Assembly (NCBI RefSeq): GCF_006716645.1
Contig: NZ_VFPL01000001.1
Coordinates: 4,154,001 to 4,218,000 of the forward strand
Origin: Arcticibacter tournemirensis
GTDB taxonomy: Bacteria > Bacteroidota > Bacteroidia > Sphingobacteriales > Sphingobacteriaceae
Direction: 5' to 3'
DNA length: 64,000 bases
In this document: positions 25,747 to 34,708 of the stretch, piece by piece
How the letters are laid out: each line of letters starts with the position of its first letter
How positions within the stretch are numbered: the first letter of the stretch is position 1
Notes under the pieces: model-generated
Databases searched by the model: none
What the model saw: only the letters and a program-made list of their open reading frames with translations
Told to the model about the DNA's origin: nothing
Position numbers and translations under genes: made by a program

Positions 25747-26193
25747 TCAGTTATTCACTCTTTCCCACACTGTGCTCTTTCCAAAGGCAGAAATACCCAC
25801 ATATCCGCGTAACACGAGTGATCCGTCTTGTAACTTTATGATGCTGCTATACGTTTTACCGGTTCTGGGATCATAGATCTTCCCTCCGGTCCACTCTCCT
25901 TCCTCATAGGTAAAATCCTTTAACAATACGATGTTCAAAATCGTTCTCTTCCTTAACTGTTCATTTGGATTCTTGGTATCCTTTTTCAGAGTTCTTCCGT
26001 CGGCTTCGTACACCTTCTTTCCCCATATGAGTTTTCCAAAATACCTGTCTCCCGACTTATAGATCTCGACCCTGCCATCCTTTTCAGCAGTTAACCAGGT
26101 GCCTGTAATGTCGTCTGCATCCTGGGCAAAACCGGCCTTAAACAAGGCGAGCAGTATTATTATGAAAAAAGCTTTGTTTCTTTGTAAATGCAT
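25747..26193 (-). CDS. DUF2147 domain-containing exported protein
   Basis: A 148-residue exported protein. The signal peptide ends near LFKAGFAQ, followed by the DUF2147 domain starting DADDITGTWLTAEKDGRVEIY. Family signatures GKLIWGKKVYE, KDTKNPNEQLRKR and GGKIYDPRTGKTYSS are present. The domain is lipocalin/FABP-like and its ligand is unknown. The gene lies 17 bp upstream of DUF4202 on the same strand and is separated by about 50 bp from the histidine kinase gene behind it. Confidence 0.88.
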   Translation of the reverse strand: MHLQRNKAFFIIILLALFKAGFAQDADDITGTWLTAEKDGRVEIYKSGDRYFGKLIWGKKVYEADGRTLKKDTKNPNEQLRKRTILNIVLLKDFTYEEGEWTGGKIYDPRTGKTYSSIIKLQDGSLVLRGYVGISAFGKSTVWERVNN

Positions 26194-26244
26194 ATTTGAT
26201 CACGTTATTTACTGTTAACGCCCTTGTGATACTTATGTTGCTGA

Positions 26245-28101
26245 TTAATTCTTAGGAATGTAAACGGCAAAGGTGGATCCAACATCGGGCTGGCTTTCAA
26301 TCTGCACCCACCCTCCAAGGCTTTCGGCCTGAGTTTTGACAAGATTAAGGCCCATGCCTTTACCGGGAATTCCCTGGGAATGAAAACGGTTATAAAGCCC
26401 AAAGACCTGATCGCCATATTTTTCCAGATCTATACCCATTCCATTATCTTTTACGGAGAGGCAAAGATTGCTTCCGCTGACACAGGTACTTAAGTGTATG
26501 GTTAACTGTCTTTTCTCTGACCGGTATTTAATGGCATTCGAAAGTAAGTTAAACATTATACTGTAAATGAAGCTCCTTACGCTTTCTATCCGTTCGTTGC
26601 CGGTAAAATCAAAAGTTATTACAGCCTGGCTATCGGCGATCTCTTTATCGAGCACCTGCTTGATAAGCTCGAGTTCTACGCTAAAAATAATCTCCTCTTT
26701 TTTTGCCTTTATTCCCTGATCGCCGTTTGAAAGGATCGTGTTGAGATCTCTAACGACATTGTCAAGGTTTGTAGCTTCGTCGCAGATATACTTTATTAGC
26801 TGTTGATTAAACTCATTGCCATTTACTTCATGTTCAAATAAAGAGGTTAAGCCCAAAATCTTTGCTATAGGAGACCGGAGGTTGTGAGAAATAATATAAG
26901 AAAACTGCTTCAACTCCATGTTTCGCTGAACCAGATCCGATGTCATTTTGCTGCGCTCCTCTTCTGCCCTCTTTCTCTCGGTTATATCCAGCCCCATGCC
27001 GAATATGCAGGCCTTACCAGCAAACGAGGCGGCTTTGCCGTTAAAATAATACGGTATCTGCGCGGCAGATTTAGTTAACAAACAGGTTTCCGTCTCGCCC
27101 GATCCCACCTCAAATATTTCCTCAACTTTCGCTAAAACAGAGGACCGGTCGTTCTCACAAACCATATCGAGGAAATGAATTCTGCTTATTTCCTCGCTTG
27201 TATATCCAGATATTAGTTCCAGATTCTTGTTCCAGTAAAGAAAGTATCCTTCATCGCTAAGACAATAAAATATCCCAGGGAGACTATTTATGATGGACTT
27301 GGATAGCTCTTTCTCTTTTTCAACAGCCAGTTGAGCATGCTTCCTTTCTGTAATATCGTTAACTATACCTTCGACCCTCGTAAGTACTCCTTCGGCAATA
27401 AAGGGGACAACTTTAATTTCAATCCAGCGAATTGATCCATCGCTTCGAATGATACGATATTCGGAAATTGTTTGCTTCCCCTCATTGAGTAACACGTCGT
27501 CTTTCAAGACGATCCACCGGTCATCGGGATGAATTACTTCAAACCAAAGTCGGCTGTTGTTAAAAAAATCGGAAATAGAATACCCGTAGATTTTCTGGCA
27601 TCCTACCGATAAATGGATATACTCGTTCCTTAGTACATCTCTGGAGTAGAATCCCTCGTTGACCGTATTGAAGAGCCTTGTTATTTCCTGGTGAGCAAGC
27701 TCAAGTTTCTTTCGTGCAAGCACCTGCCCGGTAACATCAACAGCAAAAATAAGGACCTCATCGACAACATTCTTTATTACTTTACAGGGCTGCACCACGA
27801 TATTCATTACTGTTTCAACTGCATCTACCTGGTTACAATCGAAAGTAAAATACATCTCATTGGCAGAGGAGCGATTTCCCGTGGCATAAACATTACCAAG
27901 CAATTCTAAAAAAGGTATTCCATCTGGCCCCTGAAATATTTCATTGGCCTTACGGCCAACAATATCCTGTTTGCCGGTTAACTCCAAAAACTTAAAGTTG
28001 GCCATTTGGAACAGGTGGTCAGGACCCTGGACAACGGCGATAGGCGAAGGCACCTGCATCAATAAATTCATATTGTGCTGATTTTCTATCTCGTTTGTCA
28101 T
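26245..28101 (-). CDS. PAS-domain sensor histidine kinase (cytosolic)
   Basis: A 618-residue histidine kinase without membrane helices. Three PAS-like domains (about 10-125, 135-260 with the PAC motif EYRIIRSDGSIRWIEIKVVPF, and 270-385) are followed by a dimerisation/phospho-acceptor domain with FSYIISHNLRSPI and an ATPase domain with N box NLLSNAIKYRS, G1 DNGMGIDLE and G2 GKGMGLNLVK. No response regulator is adjacent, so the partner lies elsewhere. The PAS domains would sense a soluble ligand, redox state or energy state. Confidence 0.9.
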   Translation of the reverse strand: MTNEIENQHNMNLLMQVPSPIAVVQGPDHLFQMANFKFLELTGKQDIVGRKANEIFQGPDGIPFLELLGNVYATGNRSSANEMYFTFDCNQVDAVETVMNIVVQPCKVIKNVVDEVLIFAVDVTGQVLARKKLELAHQEITRLFNTVNEGFYSRDVLRNEYIHLSVGCQKIYGYSISDFFNNSRLWFEVIHPDDRWIVLKDDVLLNEGKQTISEYRIIRSDGSIRWIEIKVVPFIAEGVLTRVEGIVNDITERKHAQLAVEKEKELSKSIINSLPGIFYCLSDEGYFLYWNKNLELISGYTSEEISRIHFLDMVCENDRSSVLAKVEEIFEVGSGETETCLLTKSAAQIPYYFNGKAASFAGKACIFGMGLDITERKRAEEERSKMTSDLVQRNMELKQFSYIISHNLRSPIAKILGLTSLFEHEVNGNEFNQQLIKYICDEATNLDNVVRDLNTILSNGDQGIKAKKEEIIFSVELELIKQVLDKEIADSQAVITFDFTGNERIESVRSFIYSIMFNLLSNAIKYRSEKRQLTIHLSTCVSGSNLCLSVKDNGMGIDLEKYGDQVFGLYNRFHSQGIPGKGMGLNLVKTQAESLGGWVQIESQPDVGSTFAVYIPKN

Positions 28102-28310
28102 CTTTTATTCGTCCTTTATTCTGCTACCTAAGCATCTTTACCCGTTCCATGGATATCGTTTGCAAGGGATCATTCCCTTTAACGAAAAAAAGCGTGATAA
28201 GGTTGCGGTGCAGAGCAGCATTATTAATGGACCCGTTTCTACATCACAATTTTGAGTTCACTGAAACTTTAGCCCATTTTATATGTTCTAAAATAAAAAA
28301 AAACCTACAT

Positions 28311-28472
28311 ATGAAGTCAGCGCATTTACATTTATTTCTTATTAGTTTTATTCTATTCTTGTCCAGTTGCGAATTAGTCGGCGATATATTTAAGGCCGGC
28401 ATGTGGGCAGGAGTCATTGCTGTAGTATTAGTGATTGCTCTTGTGATCTGGATCCTTAAGAAGATCTTCTGA
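28311..28472 (+). CDS. Small membrane lipoprotein
   Basis: A 53-residue protein beginning MKSAHLHLFLISFILFLSSC, a lipoprotein signal with cysteine near residue 20. A single transmembrane helix (MWAGVIAVVLVIALVIWILKKIF) follows. The same frame is open from 28095, but the upstream part overlaps the divergent kinase start and lacks protein character. Proteins of this kind in Bacteroidota are sometimes misannotated as phosphatidate cytidylyltransferase because of the hydrophobic tail; the small size excludes an enzyme. Confidence 0.7.
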   Translation: MKSAHLHLFLISFILFLSSCELVGDIFKAGMWAGVIAVVLVIALVIWILKKIF

Positions 28473-28593
28473 CCGCAGGGATAGCTTGATTGAATTGACC
28501 GAAGTATTTCAAAGCCGTTCTAATTTGCCTCCTGATCTGGTATTAAAGTGAAGGTTATATTAAACGGCTTAAGTTTTATTTCAGCGGATAACT

Positions 28594-28601
28594 TATTTTT
28601 G
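28594..28601 (+). promoter_or_regulatory. Promoter -7 element of ClC gene
   Basis: TATTTTTG matches TAnnTTTG and would give a leader of about 60 nt before the ATG at 28669. No strong -33 element is evident. Confidence 0.4.
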
Positions 28602-28668
28602 TACCCAAACCGAGCTCATACTGCCTGGCAGGCCGCTTTGATTTACCACTACAAACATATTTATACTG

Positions 28669-30516
28669 TTGAAAAGATTTAACACAATAAAGAAATACCA
28701 TAGTTTTCTACGTTTCAGGAGGGATTTCACCAAGTATAGCCTAAAAAAGGTCAGAAGCTTTGACATTTTCATACACTGGCTTAAAAGCAAACTCAGCAGA
28801 AATCAGTTTTTATTGCTCTCTGGCATCCTGGTAGGAATAACTGCGGGCTTTGCCGGCGTGATTCTCAAATTACTTGTAAGTAATATTCACTACTTTATAA
28901 CAGGTAAGGTTCATTTTACAGATCAAATTTTCTTTTATATTGTTTTCCCTTTCCTTGGTATTGTACTCACAACCATTATTGTGATCTTATTTTTTAAGGG
29001 CCAGGACAGGAAGGGGATTCCGGCAATTCTTTACGAAATAGCACAGAACTCAAGTCTGGTGTCCTCAGTTAAAATGTATTCTCAAATTATACAAAGTGCT
29101 GTAACAGTAGGGCTCGGTGGATCGGCGGGTCTCGAGAGCCCAATAGCTGTAACCGGAGCGGCTATCGGATCCAACTTTGCTAAGACCTACGAACTTGATT
29201 ACCGTAACAGAACTTTATTGCTCGCCGCAGGAGCAACAGCGGGTATTGCTTCTGCATTTAACGCCCCCATTGCGGGCGTAATGTTCGCCTTCGAAATATT
29301 GCTTACAGGAGTAGTGTTTACTGATTTTATTCCCCTTGTCGTTGCTGCTGTCTGCGGGAGTTTAATTTCAAAAATTATACTAAAGGAAGACGTATTATTT
29401 CATTTCCAGGCTAGAAATGAGTTTAACTACAATAACATTCCTTTTTACCTTATCCTGGGGATAGGTTGTGGCTTATACGCCCGGTATTTCGTAGTTGTAT
29501 CATCCCGGATAGAACACTTTTTTTCTTCCATAAAGCTCTCTAAGCTCAAGAAAGCAATGCTGGGAGGAGCTATACTTTCGTCTTTATGTCTTCTTCTTCC
29601 CCCACTTTTTGGCGAAGGCTATCAAACGATCAAAGATATCACCAGTGGCCAGATGTTTAAAGTACTTGAAAACAGTTTCTTTGGTTACCTCAGCTACAAT
29701 AACTGGATTATTATCCTTTTTCTCGGTTTAATCTGCCTTCTCAAAGTGTTCGCTACCGCCGTCACTATTCATGCAGGCGGTAACGGAGGCAATTTCGCGC
29801 CCTCTCTGTTTGCCGGTGGAATCCTGGGATACTTTTTTGCCAGCCTCTTTACTCAATTGGGAATTGAAAATGTGCCCGACTCTAATTTAGTGCTTGCTGG
29901 TATGGCGGGTGTAATGAGCGGCGTAATGTATGCACCGCTTACTGCAGTCTTTCTGATAGCAGAGTCCAGCGAGGGCTACGACCTTTTTATCCCATTAATG
30001 ATCGTTACCGTAATTTCGTATCTAATATCAAGATGGTTCTCACCTATTTCTCCTGACTTGAAGGAAATGGCAAGTAAAGGCAAAATATTTACGCGGGAAT
30101 ACGACAGGAATCTGTTATCTCTTATACATACCTCCCACCTTATAGAAACAGGCTTCCAAACAATATATACCGGGGCATCATTTGCAGAATTACTTGAACT
30201 GGTAAAATATGGCAAAAGGAATATCATTGCAGTCATTGATGAAACCGGCAATTTGAAAGGTACAATTACCATCGACGACCTCAGACCTTATATGTTTAAC
30301 AATGAATCAGTGAATTCTTTAACCATCAGAACGCTCACCAAGGCACCTGCTGCTATTATTAATTCTGAAAAGGACATTTTCAGTGTAATAAAGCTCTTCG
30401 ATGAATCAGGTTCATGGGAACTCCCCGTTACCAACTCTGAGGGCCGATTCATGGGCTTCGTATCAAAGTCAAGTATCTTACTGAAATACAGAGAACTGCT
30501 AAAGGGGTATTCTTAA
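28669..30516 (+). CDS. ClC-family chloride channel/antiporter with CBS domains
   Basis: An inner-membrane ClC protein with about 10-12 membrane helices (residues 50-460) and two C-terminal CBS domains (about 490-615). Selectivity-filter segments are GLGGSAGLESP, where the glutamate matches the gating Glu of Cl-/H+ exchangers, and NGGNFAPSLFAGG. GVMSGVMYAPLTAVFLIAES lies in the last helices. The retained Glu favours an exchanger over a channel. CBS domains often bind adenine nucleotides. The length of 615 residues is typical of bacterial CBS-bearing ClC proteins. The start at 28669 adds a basic N-terminus of about 45 residues. Confidence 0.93.
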   Translation: MKRFNTIKKYHSFLRFRRDFTKYSLKKVRSFDIFIHWLKSKLSRNQFLLLSGILVGITAGFAGVILKLLVSNIHYFITGKVHFTDQIFFYIVFPFLGIVLTTIIVILFFKGQDRKGIPAILYEIAQNSSLVSSVKMYSQIIQSAVTVGLGGSAGLESPIAVTGAAIGSNFAKTYELDYRNRTLLLAAGATAGIASAFNAPIAGVMFAFEILLTGVVFTDFIPLVVAAVCGSLISKIILKEDVLFHFQARNEFNYNNIPFYLILGIGCGLYARYFVVVSSRIEHFFSSIKLSKLKKAMLGGAILSSLCLLLPPLFGEGYQTIKDITSGQMFKVLENSFFGYLSYNNWIIILFLGLICLLKVFATAVTIHAGGNGGNFAPSLFAGGILGYFFASLFTQLGIENVPDSNLVLAGMAGVMSGVMYAPLTAVFLIAESSEGYDLFIPLMIVTVISYLISRWFSPISPDLKEMASKGKIFTREYDRNLLSLIHTSHLIETGFQTIYTGASFAELLELVKYGKRNIIAVIDETGNLKGTITIDDLRPYMFNNESVNSLTIRTLTKAPAAIINSEKDIFSVIKLFDESGSWELPVTNSEGRFMGFVSKSSILLKYRELLKGYS

Positions 30517-30580
30517 TCTTTCTTTTCCGAAATGCAACTTCAAAGTCGGTATCGAGAAATCATTTTGCAAGTATTGATAT

Positions 30581-30633
30581 TTAATCATTTGTTTAATATT
30601 TTTGATTAAACAACATAAATCTTACTATATTTG
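30581..30633 (+). promoter_or_regulatory. Promoter and overlapping palindromes upstream of TetR gene
   Basis: A canonical Bacteroidota promoter is visible: TTTG at 30601-30604 and TATATTTG at 30626-30633 with a 21-bp gap. Over the -33 element lie two overlapping inverted repeats: TGTTTAAT/ATTAAACA (30590-30597 and 30605-30612) and TTAATCA/TGATTAA (30581-30587 and 30603-30609). This is the expected layout of an autoregulatory TetR operator. A partial copy, TTTAATCATTTG in reverse, overlaps 31300-31317 near the tolC start. Confidence 0.65.
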
Positions 30634-30653
30634 TTGCCCGATACTATACTACG

Positions 30654-31280
30654 ATGGCAAATACGAAGGCTTTAACCGAAAGATCAACGGAAGAAAAGAT
30701 TAAAGAAGCTGCACGAAAGGTGTTTACTCAAAAAGGTTATGCTGCCACGCGGACCAGGGATATCGCGGAGGAGGCTGACATCAATCTTGCTCTGCTTAAT
30801 TATTACTTCAGAAGTAAGGAAAAGCTATTCAATCTTATCATGTTTGAAAGTTTTGGAACCTTTATTTATGGATTGAAAGAAGTATTAAATAACCGGACCA
30901 CGTCGTTAGATGAAAAGCTGGTCGATATTGTAAATCACTATATCGATATGCTTACCGCCAACCCGGATCTTCCACTGTTTATAATGAGTGAGATCAGGAC
31001 TAATTCCGATCATCTCCTTAGTAATATAGTTACCCGCGACTTTATTCTCGACTCTTACTTTTTTGAACAGTATCAGGAAGAATCAGCTGCAAGTCAGAGA
31101 GAACCCTTGAACCCGCTGCAGCTAATTATGACTATTGTTGGAACAGTGGTATTTCCTTTTATTGCCAGTCCCCTGATAAAGAAGCTGGGAGATACTGACC
31201 AGGAAGGCTTTGACAAACTGATGCAGGAACGCAGAGAACTGGCGCCAAAGTGGATAAGAGCAATTATTAATACAGGTTAA
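30654..31280 (+). CDS. TetR/AcrR family transcriptional regulator
   Basis: An N-terminal HTH (about residues 10-60: IKEAARKVFTQKGYAATRTRDIAEEADINLALLNYYFRSKEKL) is the classic TetR domain, followed by an all-helical ligand-binding C-terminal half. The length of 208 residues is standard. It heads an exporter operon and very probably represses it, released by an exported substrate or its precursor. The promoter palindromes at 30581-30612 suggest autoregulation. The C-terminal domain is too variable to predict the ligand. Confidence 0.94.
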   Translation: MANTKALTERSTEEKIKEAARKVFTQKGYAATRTRDIAEEADINLALLNYYFRSKEKLFNLIMFESFGTFIYGLKEVLNNRTTSLDEKLVDIVNHYIDMLTANPDLPLFIMSEIRTNSDHLLSNIVTRDFILDSYFFEQYQEESAASQREPLNPLQLIMTIVGTVVFPFIASPLIKKLGDTDQEGFDKLMQERRELAPKWIRAIINTG

Positions 31281-31348
31281 AAAAAATTTGCACCGCCGTT
31301 GATCAAATGATTAAAACCACTGATAAAAAACAATCAAACTGTGTACAC

Positions 31349-32611
31349 ATGAAAGCAGTATATCTTTTCGCAGCGTTCATCATTCCCATTAGTCTTCACG
31401 GCCAAAACAGCCGATCACTCAAAATTGAAGAATGTTACGTTCTCGCGCGCGAGAATTATCCGCTAGTCAGACAACACCTGTTGATAGAAAAAAGCAATAA
31501 CTATACAATAGAGAATATCGCTAAAGGTGCTCTTCCTCAAATTAGCGTTAGCGGACAAGCCAGTTACCAGTCTGATGTAACCACTCTTCCAATACAGCTT
31601 CCAGGCATGAATGTTCCGGCCATGAGCAAAGACCAGTACAGGCTGACTGGAGAAGTAAGTCAGCCACTTACGGACCTGATCACAGTGAAGCAGCAAAAAG
31701 AACTACAGGAGATGAACAGGCAGGTCCAGACGCAAAACCTTGAAGTGGAATTATATAAGATTAAAGACCGCATTAATCAGCTTTTCTTCGGAATTCTGCT
31801 TATCGACGAGCAGCTGGTTCAGAATAACCTCACTAAAAAAGACATTCAGTCGGGTATTAATAAAGTGAGCGCTGCACTTAGAAATGGAACTGACTTCAGG
31901 AGCAGTCTTGATAAACTAAAAGCTGAAATGCTTAAGGCACAACAAAGAGATATTGATCTTAAGTCGTCGAGGAGTGCTTATACAGCCATGCTTGGCTTGT
32001 TTATCAACCAAACACTTAATGATAGTACCAAATTTGATAGACCAGAAGAAATAACATCTATTGCAAATGTTAACCGTCCGGAAGTTACGGCCTACGACTT
32101 TCAGAAAAAAACATACGATTTACAGAACCAGTTACTAAATACAAGATCATTGCCGAAATTCTCTTTGTTTTTTCAGGGCGGATTGGGAAAGCCCTCACCT
32201 GTAAACATGCTTAGCAATGAACTATCGGGGTATTATCTGGGTGGCTTAAGGCTTAACTGGTCGCTTTCAAGCTTCTATACTCTCAAAAAAGAAAAGAAGA
32301 TCAATGATATTGCGAAGGAAGCAGTTGAAGTACAACGCGAAACGTTCCTGTTTAACACAAAGCAACTTCTCCGTCAACAAAATGAAGAAATCAATAAAAT
32401 ACGGAAGCTTATCAATACTGACAGACAGATCGTTGATCTCCGCAGCTCTGTAAAAACCGCTTCCAATGCGCAGCTTGAAAATGGAGTGATCACCGTAAAT
32501 GACTACCTCAGGGAAGTATATGCCGAAGAGCAGGCCCGACAATCAGTTTCGCTTCACCAGATACAGCTGCTTATGGCACAATATAATTATAGAACAACTT
32601 CTGGTAATTGA
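31349..32611 (+). CDS. TolC-family outer-membrane efflux protein
   Basis: Outer-membrane channel for the ABC exporter encoded downstream. The signal peptide reads MKAVYLFAAFIIPISLHGQ from ATG 31349; the frame is open from 31307, but the extra 14 residues are hydrophilic and overlap a partial TetR-like half-site. Two OEP repeats with long coiled coils follow (for example GALPQISVSGQASYQ and VTVNDYLREVYAEEQARQSVSLHQIQL). Repeats of a 14-bp unit begin 4 bp after the stop codon. Confidence 0.9.
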   Translation: MKAVYLFAAFIIPISLHGQNSRSLKIEECYVLARENYPLVRQHLLIEKSNNYTIENIAKGALPQISVSGQASYQSDVTTLPIQLPGMNVPAMSKDQYRLTGEVSQPLTDLITVKQQKELQEMNRQVQTQNLEVELYKIKDRINQLFFGILLIDEQLVQNNLTKKDIQSGINKVSAALRNGTDFRSSLDKLKAEMLKAQQRDIDLKSSRSAYTAMLGLFINQTLNDSTKFDRPEEITSIANVNRPEVTAYDFQKKTYDLQNQLLNTRSLPKFSLFFQGGLGKPSPVNMLSNELSGYYLGGLRLNWSLSSFYTLKKEKKINDIAKEAVEVQRETFLFNTKQLLRQQNEEINKIRKLINTDRQIVDLRSSVKTASNAQLENGVITVNDYLREVYAEEQARQSVSLHQIQLLMAQYNYRTTSGN

Positions 32612-32615
32612 AAAC

Positions 32616-32873
32616 AATGGACAGTTGATAATGGACAGTTGATAATGGACAATTGATAATGGACAAGAGACAAGGGATAATGGATAATGAAATTCAGAAT
32701 AAAAAAGATTAAAGCAACACGTCATGAATAATAACAACGATAAATTACTACGCAATGGTTTAAAACCATTACGGCTATTTGTTGATCTGATATTCACAAA
32801 GGATATGGGCAGATTGATTACTCGGGGAACCTTTTCTTTCACTGTCCCTTGTCAATTGTCAATTGTCAAATTG
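32616..32873. repeat. Repeat element with 14-bp tandem units and inverted right arm
   Basis: Directly after the tolC stop, units of AATGGACAGTTGAT repeat at 32616, 32630 and 32644 (third copy AATGGACAATTGAT), followed by degenerate units to about 32690. At 32844-32873 an opposite-strand copy occurs, GTCCCTTGTCAATTGTCAAT and further. Between them lies a palindrome, ATGGTTTAAAACCAT (about 32755-32769). The 258-bp unit looks like a MITE-like or REP-like insertion. Similar AATTGACAATTGAC runs are, to my memory, scattered in Bacteroidota genomes. No transposase is present. Confidence 0.7.
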
Positions 32874-33761
32874 CCTATTCTTCCTTACCTGATCTGTTTT
32901 GCTCTCTTTACCGCTTCGTGCGGCACAGAACCTGAATACGACGCATCAGGCACTTTTGAAACGGAAGAAACAATTATATCAGCTGAAGCTTCGGGCACCT
33001 TGAAATCATTCGTCGTTGACGAGGGACAAAAGCTAAAAGAGGGTGACCTGATAGGTTATATCGATACTCTTCAGCTATATCTTAAAAAGAAACAGCTGAA
33101 GAGCCAAATTGCATCGACACTTTCGCAATTGCCGGATGTGTCGACCCAGCTTGCGGCATTAAAATCACAATTGAAGACAGCCGAAAGAGAAAGGAAAAGG
33201 CTTGCAAACCTTGTAAAAGCTGATGCAGCAACGCAGAAGCAGTTGGACGACGCTGATGCTCAAATAGATTTGATAAAAAAACAAATTGCGGCACAGAAAT
33301 CGTCACTCGGTATTACTACCAAAAGCATTAACCGTCAAATTGCTCCATTGGAAGTTCAAATTGAACAAATAAACGATCAAATCGCGAAAAGCAATATCGT
33401 AAATCCTGTTAACGGCTCTGTTCTAACTAAGTATGCGGAAGAAAAAGAAGTGGTGTCGGCAGGAAAGCCCTTGTACAAAATTGCTGACCTTTCAAGTCTC
33501 ATTTTAAGGGCATATATCACAGGAGATCAATTACCAGCGATAAAACTAAATCAAAAGGTAAAGGTACTGACCGACAAATCGAAAGACGAGTATAAAGAAC
33601 AGGAAGGCATTATCACCTGGATAAGCGACAAAGCGGAATTCACGCCGAAAACCATTCAGACGAAAGACGAACGTGCGAATCTGGTCTATGCCATAAAAAT
33701 AAAAGTTAAAAACAATGGATACCTTAAGATTGGCATGTACGGTGAGGTAAAGTTTGAATGA
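32724..33761 (+). CDS. HlyD-family adaptor lipoprotein (start supplied by repeat element)
   Basis: Periplasmic membrane-fusion subunit of the exporter. From about residue 50 it reads like a normal YbhG/EmrA-type adaptor: a hydrophobic signal with lipobox FTASC (LPYLICFALFTASCGTEPEYD), a lipoyl half (ISAEASGTLKSFVVDEGQKL), a coiled-coil hairpin, the second lipoyl half and a barrel domain. The first about 50 residues are encoded within the repeat element and have no family character, including QLSIVKL from the right-arm repeat. The native start codon was apparently removed by the insertion. Starts at 32724 or 32805 are possible, so secretion and lipidation may be impaired. It overlaps the next gene by 4 bp. 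Confidence 0.85.
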   Translation: MNNNNDKLLRNGLKPLRLFVDLIFTKDMGRLITRGTFSFTVPCQLSIVKLPILPYLICFALFTASCGTEPEYDASGTFETEETIISAEASGTLKSFVVDEGQKLKEGDLIGYIDTLQLYLKKKQLKSQIASTLSQLPDVSTQLAALKSQLKTAERERKRLANLVKADAATQKQLDDADAQIDLIKKQIAAQKSSLGITTKSINRQIAPLEVQIEQINDQIAKSNIVNPVNGSVLTKYAEEKEVVSAGKPLYKIADLSSLILRAYITGDQLPAIKLNQKVKVLTDKSKDEYKEQEGIITWISDKAEFTPKTIQTKDERANLVYAIKIKVKNNGYLKIGMYGEVKFE

Positions 33762-34708
33762 TGAATGCAGTTATAGTTGATAGCATTATTAAAACCTACG
33801 GCAAAGAGAAAGACCTAGCTGTCAGCAATGTGTCATTCGCTGTTAAGAAAGGTGAACTGTTCGGACTCATCGGTCCCGACGGAGCGGGGAAAACAACTCT
33901 TTTCCGCATATTAACTACTCTTCTTATCCCCGACAGCGGTACGGCAAGTGTAGATGGTTTTGATATCGTAAAAGACTTCAGAAAAATAAGAGACCGTGTT
34001 GGCTATATGCCTGGAAAGTTCTCTTTATATCAGGATTTAACCGTCAAAGAAAATCTCAGTTTCTTTGCCACGGTTTTTGGAACAACTATCAAACAGAACT
34101 ATGAGCTAATTAAAGATATCTATACCCAGATAGAACCTTTCAAGAATCGGCGAGCTGGGAAATTATCGGGAGGTATGAAACAGAAGCTGGCTCTATGCTG
34201 CGCGCTGATCCATAAGCCATCCGTTCTTTTCCTCGATGAACCAACAACAGGTGTCGATCCCGTTTCGAGGAAAGAGTTCTGGCAGATGCTAAGGCGGCTC
34301 AAAGAGCAGGATATTACCATTGTTGTTTCTACTCCGTACATGGATGAAGCGACACTGTGCGATAGGATCGCGTTAATTCAGAACGGACGCATTCTTTCCG
34401 TCAATCCACCAGAAGAAATTATACACTCCTATCCAGATTTACTATACGCGGTTAAGTCTGAAAATATATATCATCTGGTAAACTGCCTTAAAGATTATGA
34501 AAATACTATCAGCGCCTATGCCTTTGGTGAATATGTCCATTTGGCAATCAAATCAGGAGTGTCGCCACGCCATCTGGCTATGAATGAAAAAGACCAAAAA
34601 ATAGATGACATAGAACAATATCTTTTGAGGAATGGCTTTAAAAACGCCGTGGTTAGAAAAACGGAGCCTACAATCGAAGACTGTTTTATAAAATTATTGT
34701 CCGATTAA
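33758..34708 (+). CDS. ABC exporter ATPase 1
   Basis: ATP-binding subunit of an ABC-2 type exporter, with Walker A GPDGAGKTTL, signature LSGGMKQKL and Walker B VLFLDEPTTGVDP all intact. The C-terminal about 90 residues form an accessory domain as in YbhF/NodI-like exporter ATPases. The length is 316 residues. Start and stop overlap both neighbours (ATGA and shared base at 34708), so translation is coupled across the operon. Together with ATPase 2 it corresponds to the two halves of E. coli YbhF, split into separate genes. Confidence 0.93.
   Translation: MMNAVIVDSIIKTYGKEKDLAVSNVSFAVKKGELFGLIGPDGAGKTTLFRILTTLLIPDSGTASVDGFDIVKDFRKIRDRVGYMPGKFSLYQDLTVKENLSFFATVFGTTIKQNYELIKDIYTQIEPFKNRRAGKLSGGMKQKLALCCALIHKPSVLFLDEPTTGVDPVSRKEFWQMLRRLKEQDITIVVSTPYMDEATLCDRIALIQNGRILSVNPPEEIIHSYPDLLYAVKSENIYHLVNCLKDYENTISAYAFGEYVHLAIKSGVSPRHLAMNEKDQKIDDIEQYLLRNGFKNAVVRKTEPTIEDCFIKLLSD

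Noticed and set aside
32543-32842. Minus-strand open frame with PLSIVHYQLSI repeats
   Set aside because: The apparent protein repeats are the translation of the 14-bp DNA units; not a gene.
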